From Schistosoma mansoni (Eukaryota > Platyhelminthes > Trematoda > Strigeidida > Schistosomatidae), in assembly GCF_000237925.1 (NCBI RefSeq), contig NC_031500.1, positions 19,617,753 through 19,681,752 on the forward strand: a DNA stretch of 64,000 nt, in the 5' to 3' direction. Of this stretch, positions 9,593 to 20,088 are shown piece by piece; positions within the stretch are counted from its first letter, which is position 1; each line of letters starts with the position of its first letter. A model generated the notes under the pieces. That model made no database searches and had not been told where the DNA came from. It saw only the letters and a program-made list of their open reading frames with translations. The translations under genes were made by a program, and so were the position numbers.

Positions 9593-9665
9593 ACATCCAG
9601 CTGAGGAATCCCAAATAGGGCGAAACGCGCGTCCTGGATTCCACTGCTAACCACTATCCATCTTT
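9593..9665 (+). repeat. R5 SINE-like repeat, 3' fragment beside the gap
   Basis: Begins at the gap edge with ACATCCAGCTGAGGAATCCC and matches the 3' part of the element at 9740-10010 (GCGTCCTGGATTCCACTGC, CCACTATCCATCTTTGCTTA). Its 5' part is lost in the gap. Confidence 0.75.
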
Positions 9666-9739
9666 GCTTATAATGCTTGTGAATTAAGGCTATATCGAAG
9701 CAATACGCACAGTATGCACACATGGCCAATAAGAGACTG

Positions 9740-10010
9740 ACCAGTTGCAGTCCTAAACATCAATGGGAAGTTTCAAACAAGTAATACTAAGTGAATTTAA
9801 ACTTCACCCCATTGCACAAGCAAGTGGCTATCAGGACTCTGTGTTCGAGTGGATAACGCGGTGGCGTTTGAAGCGAACGATACTGGGTTCGAGTCCTAGA
9901 GTGAACATCAACTCTGGGATTCAGGTACATCCAACTGATGAGTCCCAAGTAGGATGTAACACGCGTCCTGCATTCCACTGCTAGCCACTATCCATCTTTG
10001 CTTACAAATA
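9740..10010 (+). repeat. R5 tRNA-like SINE
   Basis: Contains an A-box-like TTCGAGTGGATAACGCGG and a B box GGGTTCGAGTCCTAG about 35 nt apart, then ACATCCAACTGATGAGTCCC, and the 3' end shared with 9593-9665. It is a different family from the SM-alpha-like SINEs, although both share the general TGAGGAGTCCC idea after the tRNA module. The 5' limit is approximate. Confidence 0.65.
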
Positions 10011-10483
10011 TAATTTAGTTCGAAATCTGTTTGCAAATAAATCTGTTCTTATTTTTTTTGGCCTGATATATAAGTTTTCATGGGTTCATTCGTTGATAGT
10101 ATCATCAGTACATACTAAGAAATGAGTCCTAATGTGATACGAAACATCTATTCAGTAAATTCTCATTTTCAGTGTTTATCCAAATAAAGTCAGTTCATAT
10201 TTAAAATAAGTGTCTCCAAACCTCATTTCTTAATAGTAAATAGTATTGTTAGAATGGAAAAATCCGTACGACTTTAATTTTACTCCAAAATCAGAGTAAT
10301 TACATATGACTACAATGATAGATGACAAATACAAGAGGAGTAAACATGTTATTGTAATGGAGCGAGTCAATCACCCACTAAAGGTCACCATCATGCGTGA
10401 TTTATGCACATATATATTCGGTTTTAAAATTAAAGCTTCCTATGCATTCTAGTCACTTACGGTCACATAACTGGTCAGGTCAA

Positions 10484-10842
10484 GCCCCCGAATGCCCTGG
10501 TTCGGCCGAAAGGGGGGGAGTCCGCTCTCCCTCGCGAAAAGCTCTTACATAGCGACGCGTATATAGCCTCTGCCAGGGAAGTCCTACTCACTAGCTTCTC
10601 TTGGCATTACTGTTGTTTACGAAATTGAGAGGACGAAAAGCGAAGGTACAGAACTTTAACACGAAAAGTCCACCTATGGGAGTTGGAAAACTCTGATTGT
10701 AAACCAATGGTGCACATGGGCTCCAGCATCCTGAGGGAACAAATGGCGTATGAATCAATCGTTGGTCACTGGCTACCATGGGATTACATCTCCTCACGAT
10801 GCTTTACTGCCTTATGGATCAGACCTTTAGGTCAAAGGCTCA
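10484..10842 (+). repeat. R1 dispersed repeat, copy d (3' truncated)
   Basis: R1 from CCCCGAATGCCCTGG to GGTCAAAGGCTC. It lacks the last ~150 bp and the A/T tail, and is more diverged than copies b and c. Confidence 0.8.
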
Positions 10843-10985
10843 TCTACAGTGTCTTGTTTCCCCTTTTTTTCTATTATCACTTATCGATCTATTTTCTTTT
10901 ATGTTTTTCCTCATTTTTTTTGTTTTCTATGTTAATTTGTATTTTCGTACTTATTTTTTTGTGAAAACATTTCATATCACCATAG

Positions 10986-11125
10986 AAATTACAAGAAGTT
11001 GATATATCCAATGGTATTGATGTGATATCTACAGAAGCGTCATCTAATTTATATCAAAGTTGTTTCAGTATATTAGCTTTAGATAAACTTGTAAACATTT
11101 ATTCACTTAAACCATTCTTTGAAAG
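10986..11125 (+). CDS. DOP1: DOP1 exon 7 of 8
   Basis: 140 nt between ATCACCATAG and GTAAGC. It encodes KLQEVDISNGIDV, then SILALDKLVNIYSLKPFFE and the first two bases of a serine codon (AG) completed in exon 8. The phase (0 in, 2 out) fits both neighbours. The segment is less conserved in my memory of the family than exons 1-3 and 5. Confidence 0.82.
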
Positions 11126-11279
11126 GTAAGCTTAGTTGAACATAACTTACTTTTTTTGTAATATTAGTTCCCGTTTTTTCAAGCCTTACTCAAATATATA
11201 TACAGGATAATAATGAATAACAGTATTTGAGTAGTTACCTCTTAGTGACTAATTAGTATAGACATTTCAGTTCTATAAG

Positions 11280-11935
11280 CGGAGGTCAGTGACGCATCAA
11301 ATATCTTAGCGATATGGTCTCAGACCGTTGCTGCTATCTTGACTGGTGGTCAGGTTTGCCTATCGTGATGAACCAATCGAGCTATACTGGCTGGAACAAT
11401 CGTTCCTCAAGGTCCTACCATGTCAGACAGGTCGGTTAAAGACCGGTAAGACTAAAAGCAGCAAACCCAAGGTCCGAAGGCGAAGTCGTACTGCTGACTG
11501 TACAGAGGTGTGACAGCAGTAAGGTGTTTCTTTCAGACAACCAGCATAACAGCGATGCTGCCTTCCCACAAGGAGGGGTCGGATTAGAAAAGGTGGACCC
11601 CAAAAATGCACACCTCACCTTATCCCACGGATATCCGTCTCCGGCGGTAAGGTCTCAACAAGTACGGAGCTAACACAAAAATTATCCACAAAAAGGTCGT
11701 GTGTGACCGACCTCAAGTAGTTGTCCCTTGGTCACTGCAGTCACGCTCTCAGGTCATTAAGACCACTTCTAACCCAATTTCATTTTCAGGTATCTCTAGA
11801 AGAACCCTTCCACAGTGTGAGCAACCAGGAAGTGATAACTGCCCTCATACCTCTAACAGCACTCAAGATCACTGTAGTCATAATGAATCTCCCTCAGACT
11901 ATGGAACTGACTGACCCAGTTTGAAATCTTAAAGA
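11280..11935 (+). repeat. R6 eroded dispersed repeat
   Basis: Higher GC than its surroundings. Two pieces match the intron after exon 1: GGTCCTACCATGTCAGACAG at 11411 resembles 2741-2760, and CTCTAACAGCACTCAAGATC at 11851 resembles 2829-2848. The spacing differs (about 85 against 440 bp), so the earlier copy has an internal deletion. The open frames here are broken in every direction, and I cannot name the family. Confidence 0.5.
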
Positions 11936-12299
11936 TCATAGGTTCCTTTCATATTACAGGTACATCTTGCAGAGGAGTACCGCCTACTATGAAGCCTAAG
12001 TTGACTAGGGTTTGTTACCTAGCGATATAAATATCCTAAAAACATAATGCTAATGGATAAAACTCTTAAATGAGTGGTCTTATTTTTATAAGTGTAATGA
12101 AAACAGTGATATGTAAAATGTGGAATTTAGATTTGAAAATCAACTAGATTGTGTATTACGTTTTCGTTAGTCATGGAAACTAAAAAACCCGTAAAACGTT
12201 TTTTCCAATACAAAAACTAAGTTATATGAACTTACATTTTTATGATGTTTACATGGTATCAGAGATGAGTTTAACGAGGATCAAAATAAATTTCACAAG

Positions 12300-12505
12300 G
12301 AACAGGAAACTGTCTATACGCGGTTTTATTCTATCGTAAAACTCATTATCAACCAGGGTTAAGAACTGGCTTTCTGAATTCAACTCCTCAGATTTCTGAT
12401 TTCTTCGATAGGAGATTGCTATGCACTTAGAGTATTTGGACTTCGAAGATGACCTGGCCCTTCTATCCCATACACACAAACCAATCAAATGCAGGTCAAG
12501 ATTAC
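12300..12505 (+). pseudogene. Remnant of a non-LTR retrotransposon reverse transcriptase
   Basis: Positions 12421-12501 translate to a stretch containing LEYLDFEDDLALLSHTHK. Schistosome RTE/Perere-type elements carry LDFADDLALLSHTH at the reverse-transcriptase catalytic box (recalled). Here the alanine before the two catalytic aspartates is glutamate. The domain is cut off about 25 residues later by a reversed SINE fragment, and upstream frames are broken. It is a dead fragment. Confidence 0.6.
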
Positions 12506-12507
12506 CG

Positions 12508-12615
12508 TTGAAAGCCTGGGAGTACTGGACGACTGTCACTTCCCAGTATGGAACTCCTCAGCAGTACACATCCACGATCCCGCACATGGTCAAACTCCGA
12601 ACCTTTCGGTTTCGC
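12508..12615 (-). repeat. Reversed fragment of an SM-alpha-like SINE
   Basis: Reverse complement of the middle SINE blocks: the ATCCACGATCCCGCAC and GGAACTCCTCAGCAGTAC stretches match the minus-strand SINE at 13066-13300. It abuts the reverse-transcriptase remnant directly. Confidence 0.65.
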
Positions 12616-12654
12616 TAGCGAATGTTTAACTGATAATTACCATGTGCTCAGTTT

Positions 12655-13015
12655 TGATTGGCTTCAAAAGGTAATTCTTGGAGTTCTAGTGAGATGCTGT
12701 GACCAGTGAAGTTCAACCGTGTCAGGTGTGAGACATTTGCGCACTGAAGACAACGAAAGACGGTCGCGCAATATCGTGGATTGGTTGAATTTAAGAATTA
12801 ACTCTGCCAGATACCGACCCAGTAGTCTATGGGTTCAGCGTTCGCACGGGATTCCGAATGTTCTGGGTTCGAGTCCCGTGTGCGGGATCGTGGGTGCGTA
12901 CTGCTGAGGAGTCTCATACTAGAACGTGACAGTCGTCCAATGCTCTCGGGTTTCCAACGATGGTCTAACACTGACCGGTCCATGGTTTCAATCAAAACTC
13001 TTTGTGTTTAGAAGA
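12655..13015 (+). repeat. Composite SINE, second copy with the 5' body
   Basis: The 5' body (TTGGAGTTCTAGTGAGA at 12677, GTGGATTGGTTGAA at 12776) is followed by a tRNA-like module with GTTCGAGTCCCGTG (B box) and the GATCGTGGGTGCGTACTG block. Same order as at 5306-5705, but more diverged and lacking a clean A/T tail. Confidence 0.72.
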
Positions 13016-13065
13016 GTTACTGATGACCTTGACGATAATGATGATGATAATAACAAATTATAGAT

Positions 13066-13300
13066 CAGAGGGGGTTTTTATGGAGAATTTAGTATTTTCA
13101 CAGTTGAAATCATGAGTCAATTGAAGCTAGACCATTATGGAAAACCTGGAAGTACTGGACGACCGTTTCGTCCTATTATGGGACTTCTCAGCAATGCGCA
13201 TCCACGATCCCGCACCCGCGAGATTCGAACCCAGAACCTACCAGTCTCTCACCAGAGCCCTTAACCGATAGACCACTGAGCCGGTTGGCATGCAACGATG
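13066..13300 (-). repeat. SM-alpha-like SINE, minus strand, near full length
   Basis: Reversed SINE with its 3' tail at 13066-13105, the B box complement GAGATTCGAACCC at about 13220, and the A-box complement ATAGACCACTGAGCCGG at about 13270. No 5' body is present. It is the best preserved tRNA-like module in the window. Confidence 0.8.
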
Positions 13301-13405
13301 TTAATGTCAACTTCAATAATAAATTAACTACATTATCTGTTAGTTCGTATTTGATATTCTGATAATTTGTAACGTAAATTTCACTATCCTACGTTTATCT
13401 TTTAG

Positions 13406-13541
13406 TTTACATAACAGTTCAAATATTGACTCATCACGAAATTCATTCAATGATATTCCAATACTTAATAGTTTCCTTCTTGAACTAGCTATTGAAGCAT
13501 CTTTAGCTCAAGAGTTCCCTGAAATGATTCCATCTAGATAA
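13406..13541 (+). CDS. DOP1: DOP1 exon 8 of 8, C-terminus and stop
   Basis: Follows CTTTTAG. After a serine-rich stretch it encodes ILNSFLLELAIEASLAQEF, an amphipathic leucine-rich C-terminus, then PEMIPSR and TAA at 13539-13541. Dopey proteins end in a leucine-rich helical region (recalled), so this fits as the true C-terminus. With exons 1-7 it gives 376 in-frame residues. Confidence 0.85.
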
Positions 13542-14535
13542 TAATCATATCTATTATCATCTTGATTATACAGATTTATACCTACCTCTTATTCAACCAA
13601 TGAAAATTAAAGAGAACAACATTGAATATTTATGTTTATGATTGACTTGTCTATGAACAAGTCGAAAGGATGCACCTATTGTCTTTCTAACTTATCACCT
13701 TCCCTTATGTTTTTGTATACAAATTCTTGCTATTCATTGTGTTTGTTTTTGCTTTATTGAATTATTGAATTGTTTCCATCCATTGAAACAAATCTTAGGT
13801 CATCTTAATCATCTATATATTCAAGGCTGTGGCTTTCTTTTTCTTTGTTTTGTTTGTTTTCTTATCACATCCCTACTTGTCAATGTTTTTTTCCCATACT
13901 ACTTATATCTGATTGTAAAATTGTTTTCTTTCTTCGCCCTTTGATGTTGTCAATTACCCATCATAAACATTCACCAGTACCATAACTAGTTCCATTGTCA
14001 TTGATGTGATTGTTAAACATCATATGGTTTATGTAGTGTGATAAGGAGGCATCAGTGTTTTTTTTTTCAACGAACACAGAAAAAAAATGCAAAGAGACTA
14101 TAATTCCTTAATTCTCTGAAGAAAAATGTAATCCATAAGGCTTCTATCTTATTCCATTCAACACTTTTGTTACATTTCAATGTTTATGTATGTGATTCTA
14201 TGTTATTACATTATTGAATACATATATATGATTACGTCTTATGATGAAGTGTTCATGCTTCTTGTAAGGAGAATGATATCTCTCCAAAACATTATTTGTT
14301 AATACTCTAATATATGAAATGATATAGGCATACTATTATCCCCAATTACCAAATTCAAACACCATTGATATACATCACAACATATCACAAACTAAGTAAA
14401 TCAAACTTAATCGAAAACAAACTACAACAAACAAAAAAAGACGAAATCAGGAGAAATAAATGCAGTAGAAATTATGAATCTAGATAAGCATAGAAAATCA
14501 GGAAATGAAAACAAAATATAAGCCTTGACCAGAAT
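13542..14535 (+). other. DOP1 3' UTR and intergenic flank
   Basis: AT-rich, no recognised gene. Possible polyadenylation signals are ATTAAA at 13606-13611 and AATAAA at 14455-14460; the sequence does not show which, if either, is used. The tandem array starts at 14536, so the DOP1 stop codon is about 1 kb from the first repeat unit. Confidence 0.55.
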
Positions 14536-14984
14536 CGATCGAATGGGACACAAGCTAGACACAGTGTACCGAATCAGATGTTGATGTTGTTCTGAATAGC
14601 TTGGTGTATTGGATGACATAGACCGACGCTTCACTAATGTCAATGTGTCGGTGCTAGTGTGTTCGTGCACATGTGAGTTGGAGTGAGTGTGTGAGTGAGT
14701 CAGGGATACATGAATTCAGTAGGCGATTCGTTTGTTTGTCTGACTGTCAGTTTGCTCCACATGTATGCACGTGGATGTCAGGAAGAGTGAGTGGTTCAGT
14801 TTTGTTGTGTGTAGGTGTAGATGTAGGTGACGGTGAATCTGAAGGACAAGATGGGGATGAATATGTGAGTGACGTTATGTAGATGCTGGTAATGGAATGG
14901 ATAATTGCATGTGGAATTGTAGTTGAAATATGTTAGGTATGGTCAGAATGTGTGGTGTTGTGTGTATGGTAGCGACGCGAACGT

Positions 14985-15056
14985 GGCCTCGTGGTGTAGC
15001 GGTGAGCACTTCGGACTCTGAATCCGGCAACCCGAGTTCGGATCTCGACGAGGCCT
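14985..15056 (+). tRNA. tRNA-Gln(CTG), unit 1, A58G variant
   Basis: 72-nt cloverleaf. The 7-bp acceptor stem GGCCTCG/CGAGGCC is perfect, the D-arm region is GTGTAGCGGTGAGCAC, and the anticodon stem TCGGA/TCCGG encloses the loop CTCTGAA, so the anticodon is CTG (reads CAG, glutamine). Discriminator T; no intron. The internal A box (TGGTGTAGCGG) overlaps the D arm and the B box overlaps the T arm. This copy reads TTCGGAT in the T loop, so the invariant A58 is G, and T-stem pair 49-65 is C-A. Both changes should weaken TFIIIC binding and folding, so this copy may be inactive. Pol III terminator TTTT at 15071. Confidence 0.65.
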
Positions 15057-15070
15057 CATGATGTGGGCAC

Positions 15071-15074
15071 TTTT
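15071..15074 (+). terminator. Pol III terminator of tRNA-Gln unit 1 (type site)
   Basis: A run of four T starts 86 nt after the tRNA start, 15 nt past its 3' end. The same TTTT is at the same offset in all 38 units, whatever their tRNA variant, giving a short 3' trailer. Confidence 0.75.
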
Positions 15075-15546
15075 GAAATCATCAATAACCATGTGCATCA
15101 CTTCGATCACGTCGTCCCAATCACACTTCACGAGTCCACTCAACACAAACACTCCTCAGTCTGATCAGTCAACTGGTCAGTCGACAGCATCAACGACATG
15201 CTGTGCTTCACAAACTACGTCATCTGTGTTCGACCGATTCCAGTCACACACTCACCACCACGTACACATGTCCAAATCACACATGTTCATCAAGCTACCA
15301 CATATCCACACCGATTCATCCTACTCTACACTTGTACACCTGCATGTGACTACGCACATGTGTAATTCAGCCATTGTATTTCACAGACTGATCCAGTATT
15401 GATGCTTGTGTGTGTATGTGATTGCAGAGTTGCGTGCACTGTGGGATATTTTGTGCGAGCGAAACAATGTTGTTGGTGGCATCGCGTGTCGTTTGTATGT
15501 GTGTTGTGAATGTGTGATGTTATGTATGTGGTGAGCGTGCAACTAC

Positions 15547-15618
15547 GGTGTGGTGGTGTGGAGGTTGGCACTCCGACCTGTGAATTCAGTGACCCGAGTT
15601 CGAGTCTGGGAGGAGCCT
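15547..15618 (+). pseudogene. tRNA-Gln-derived pseudo-tRNA, type copy (one per unit)
   Basis: Aligns with the tRNA-Gln gene over all 72 nt without a gap, 51 identical by my count. The B box TTCGAGT and TGGTGTGG of the A box survive. The acceptor stem is broken (GGTGTGG against AGGAGCC), the anticodon stem has two mismatches, and the loop CTGTGAA would give GTG. No TTTT follows within 100 bp. It is a decayed tRNA, not a tRNA-His gene. Other copies start at 16805, 18063, 19321, 20579, 21837, 23095, 24353, 25611, 26869, 28127, 29385, 30643, 31901, 33159, 34417, 35675, 36933, 38191, 39462, 40742, 42035, 43306, 44564, 45821, 47079, 48372, 49630, 52894, 54152, 55410, 56668, 57926, 59184, 61690 and 62948. 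The copy at about 60440 has lost 10 bp at its 5' end. Confidence 0.8.
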
Positions 15619-16242
15619 CGTCCTGTCAGGTGTCTTCAAACTACCACTGACCACCATGTGGAACACTTCAAGATGCATTCCTCCGACCACATCACACCAC
15701 TCACACTCGACCAGTGCACACTGCTACTTCTCAGTCAGCACGTTTGTCCAACCGTTTCGTGTGACCGGAATAGTGGTCGTGATGTCCGTGAGACGATCGA
15801 ATGGCACACCAGCTAGACACAGTGTACCGAATCAGATGTTGATGTTGTTCTGAATAGCTTGGTGTATTGGATGACATAGATCGACGCTTCACTAATGTCA
15901 ATGTGTCGGTGCTAGTGTGTTCGTGCACATGTGAGTTGGAGTGAGTGTGTGAGTGAGTCAGGGATACATGAATTCAGTAGGCGATTCGTTTGTTTGTCTG
16001 ACTGTCAGTTTGCTCCACATGTATGCACGTGGATGTCAGGAAGAGTGAGTGGTTCAGTTTTGTTGTGTGTAGGTGTAGATGTAGGTGACGGTGAATCTGA
16101 AGGACAAGATGGGGATGAATATGTGAGTGACGTTATGTAGATGCTGGTAATGGAATGGATAATTGCATGTGGAATTGTAGTTGAAATATGTTAGGTATGG
16201 TCAGAATGTGTGGTGTTGTGTGTATGGTAGCGACGCGAACGT

Positions 16243-16314
16243 GGCCTCGTGGTGTAGCGGTGAGCACTTCGGACTCTGAATCCGGCAACCCGAGTTCGAA
16301 TCTCGACGAGGCCT
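16243..16314 (+). tRNA. tRNA-Gln(CTG), unit 2
   Basis: Same cloverleaf as unit 1 but with the invariant A58 present (TTCGAAT). T-stem pair 49-65 is C-A. Probably transcribable. Confidence 0.85.
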
Positions 16315-17500
16315 CATGATGTGGGCACTTTTGAAATCATCAATAACCATGTGCATCACTTCGATCACGTCGTCCCAATCACACTTCACGAGTCCACTCA
16401 ACACAAACACTCCTCAGTCTGATCAGTCAACTGGTCAGTCGACAGCATCAACGACATGCTGTGCTTCACAAACTACGTCATCTGTGTTCGACCGATTCCA
16501 GTCACACACTCACCACCACGTACACATGTCCAAATCACACATGTTCATCAAGCTACCACATATCCACACCGATTCATCCTACTCTACACTTGTACACCTG
16601 CATGTGACTACGCACATGTGTAATTCAGCCATTGTATTTCACAGACTGATCCAGTATTGATGCTTGTGTGTGTATGTGATTGCAGAGTTGCGTGCACTGT
16701 GGGATATTTTGTGCGAGCGAAACAATGTTGTTGGTGGCATCGCGTGTCGTTTGTATGTGTGTTGTGAATGTGTGATGTTATGTATGTGGTGAGCGTGCAA
16801 CTACGGTGTGGTGGTGTGGAGGTTGGCACTCCGACCTGTGAATTCAGTGACCCGAGTTCGAGTCTGGGAGGAGCCTCGTCCTGTCAGGTGTCTTCAAACT
16901 ACCACTGACCACCATGTGGAACACTTCAAGATGCATTCCTCCGACCACATCACACCACTCACACTCGACCAGTGCACACTGCTACTTCTCAGTCAGCACG
17001 TTTGTCCAACCGTTTCGTGTGACCGGAATAGTGGTCGTGATGTCCGTGAGACGATCGAATGGCACACCAGCTAGACACAGTGTACCGAATCAGATGTTGA
17101 TGTTGTTCTGAATAGCTTGGTGTATTGGATGACATAGATCGACGCTTCACTAATGTCAATGTGTCGGTGCTAGTGTGTTCGTGCACATGTGAGTTGGAGT
17201 GAGTGTGTGAGTGAGTCAGGGATACATGAATTCAGTAGGCGATTCGTTTGTTTGTCTGACTGTCAGTTTGCTCCACATGTATGCACGTGGATGTCAGGAA
17301 GAGTGAGTGGTTCAGTTTTGTTGTGTGTAGGTGTAGATGTAGGTGACGGTGAATCTGAAGGACAAGATGGGGATGAATATGTGAGTGACGTTATGTAGAT
17401 GCTGGTAATGGAATGGATAATTGCATGTGGAATTGTAGTTGAAATATGTTAGGTATGGTCAGAATGTGTGGTGTTGTGTGTATGGTAGCGACGCGAACGT

Positions 17501-17572
17501 GGCCTCGTGGTGTAGCGGTGAGCACTTCGGACTCTGAATCCGGCAACCCGAGTTCGAATCCCGACGAGGCCT
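17501..17572 (+). tRNA. tRNA-Gln(CTG), unit 3, weakened T-stem
   Basis: A58 is present, but the 3' side of the T-stem reads CCCGA instead of CTCGG, so pairs 52-62 (A-C) and 49-65 (C-A) are both mismatched. The only copy with this T62C change. Confidence 0.75.
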
Positions 17573-18758
17573 CATGATGTGGGCACTTTTGAAATCATCA
17601 ATAACCATGTGCATCACTTCGATCACGTCGTCCCAATCACACTTCACGAGTCCACTCAACACAAACACTCCTCAGTCTGATCAGTCAACTGGTCAGTCGA
17701 CAGCATCAACGACATGCTGTGCTTCACAAACTACATCATATGTGTTCGACCGATTCCAGTCACACACTCACCACCACGTACACATGTCCAAATCACACAT
17801 GTTCATCAAGCTACCACATATCCACACCGATTCATCCTACTCTACACTTGTACACCTGCATGTGACTACGCACATGTGTAATTCAGCCATTGTATTTCAC
17901 AGACTGATCCAGTATTGATGCTTGTGTGTGTATGTGATTGCAGAGTTGCGTGCACTGTGGGATATTTTGTGCGAGCGAAACAATGTTGTTGGTGGCATCG
18001 CGTGTCGTTTGTATGTGTGTTGTGAATGTGTGATGTTATGTATGTGGTGAGCGTGCAACTACGGTGTGGTGGTGTGGAGGTTGGCACTCCGACCTGTGAA
18101 TTCAGTGACCCGAGTTCGAGTCTGGGAGGAGCCTCGTCCTGTCAGGTGTCTTCAAACTACCACTGACCACCATGTGAAACACTTCAAGATGCATTCCTCC
18201 GACCACATCACACCACTCACACTCGACCAGTGCACACTGCTACTTCTCAGTCAGCACGTTTGTCCAACCGTTTCGTGTGACCGGAATAGTGGTCGTGATG
18301 TCCGTGAGACGATCGAATGGCACACCAGCTAGACACAGTGTACCGAATCAGATGTTGATGTTGTTCTGAATAGCTTGGTGTATTGGATGACATAGATCGA
18401 CGCTTCACTAATGTCAATGTGTCGGTGCTAGTGTGTTCGTGCACATGTGAGTTGGAGTGAGTGTGTGAGTGAGTCAGGGATACATGAATTCAGTAGGCGA
18501 TTCGTTTGTTTGTCTGACTGTCAGTTTGCTCCACATGTATGCACGTGGATGTCAGGAAGAGTGAGTGGTTCAGTTTTGTTGTGTGTAGGTGTAGATGTAG
18601 GTGACGGTGAATCTGAAGGACAAGATGGGGATGAATATGTGAGTGACGTTATGTAGATGCTGGTAATGGAATGGATAATTGCATGTGGAATTGTAGTTGA
18701 AATATGTTAGGTATGGTCAGAATGTGTGGTGTTGTGTGTATGGTAGCGACGCGAACGT

Positions 18759-18830
18759 GGCCTCGTGGTGTAGCGGTGAGCACTTCGGACTCTGAATCCG
18801 GCAACCCGAGTTCGGATCTCGACGAGGCCT
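18759..18830 (+). tRNA. tRNA-Gln(CTG), unit 4, A58G variant
   Basis: T loop TTCGGAT (A58G) and C-A at pair 49-65, as in unit 1. Function doubtful. Confidence 0.62.
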
Positions 18831-20016
18831 CATGATGTGGGCACTTTTGAAATCATCAATAACCATGTGCATCACTTCGATCACGTCGTCCCAATCACAC
18901 TTCACGAGTCCACTCAACACAAACACTCCTCAGTCTGATCAGTCAACTGGTCAGTCGACAGCATCAACGACATGCTGTGCTTCACAAACTACGTCATCTG
19001 TGTTCGACCGATTCCAGTCACACACTCACCACCACGTACACATGTCCAAATCACACATGTTCATCAAGCTACCACATATCCACACCGATTCATCCTACTC
19101 TACACTTGTACACCTGCATGTGACTACGCACATGTGTAATTCAGCCATTGTATTTCACAGACTGATCCAGTATTGATGCTTGTGTGTGTATGTGATTGCA
19201 GAGTTGCGTGCACTGTGGGATATTTTGTGCGAGCGAAACAATGTTGTTGGTGGCATCGCGTGTCGTTTGTATGTGTGTTGTGAATGTGTGATGTTATGTA
19301 TGTGGTGAGCGTGCAACTACGGTGTGGTGGTGTGGAGGTTGGCACTCCGACCTGTGAATTCAGTGACCCGAGTTCGAGTCTGGGAGGAGCCTCGTCCTGT
19401 CAGGTGTCTTCAAACTACCACTGACCACCATGTGAAACACTTCAAGATGCATTCCTCCGACCACATCACACCACTCACACTCGACCAGTGCACACTGCTA
19501 CTTCTCAGTCAGCACGTTTGTCCAACCGTTTCGTGTGACCGGAATAGTGGTCGTGATGTCCGTGAGACGATCGAATGGCACACCAGCTAGACACAGTGTA
19601 CCGAATCAGATGTTGATGTTGTCCTGGATAGCTTGGTGTATTGGATGACATAGATCGACGCTTCACTAATGTCAATGTGTCGGTGCCAGTGTGTTCGTGC
19701 ACATGTGAGTTGGAGTGAGTGTGTGAGTGAGTCAGGGATACATGAATTCAGTAGGCGATTCGTTTGTTTGTCTGACTGTCAGTTTGCTCCACATGTATGC
19801 ACGTGGATGTCAGGAAGAGTGAGTGGTTCAGTTTTGTTGTGTGTAGGTGTAGATGTAGGTGACGGTGAATCTGAAGGACAAGATGGGGATGAATATGTGA
19901 GTGACGTTATGTAGATGCTGGTAATGGAATGGATAATTGCATGTGGAATTGTAGTTGAAATATGTTAGGTATGGTCAGAATGTGTGGTGTTGTGTGTATG
20001 GTAGCGACGCGAACGT

Positions 20017-20088
20017 GGCCTCGTGGTGTAGCGGTGAGCACTTCGGACTCTGAATCCGGCAACCCGAGTTCGAATCTCGGCGAGGCCT
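20017..20088 (+). tRNA. tRNA-Gln(CTG), unit 5, fully canonical
   Basis: A58 present and the T-stem CCGAG/CTCGG fully paired; the acceptor stem is perfect. One of seven CTG copies with no visible structural defect. Confidence 0.93.

Larger units (their letters stand above)
8901..10985 (+). other. DOP1 intron (after exon 6), with palindrome centre and gap
   Basis: Apparent GT-AG intron ending in ATATCACCATAG, but its length is unreliable because it includes the palindrome's right arm (8994-9392) and a 200-N gap. After the gap it holds a SINE fragment, a second tRNA-derived SINE family, about 480 bp of AT-rich sequence and the R1d copy. Confidence 0.6.
11126..13405 (+). other. DOP1 intron (after exon 7)
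   Basis: GT-AG intron of 2,280 bp ending in TTTATCTTTTAG. It holds an eroded repeat (11280-11935), AT-rich sequence, a reverse-transcriptase remnant fused to a reversed SINE piece (12300-12615), a composite SINE (12655-13015) and a reversed SINE (13066-13300). Confidence 0.65.

Noticed and set aside
9345-9729. Open frames crossing the gap at 9393-9592
   Set aside because: Most of their length is unresolved N. The same holds for frames over 50482-50681.
15547-15618. A second tRNA gene per unit, tRNA-His(GTG)
   Set aside because: The GTG triplet arises by alignment with tRNA-Gln, but the acceptor and anticodon stems do not pair and no terminator follows, so it is a pseudo-tRNA.
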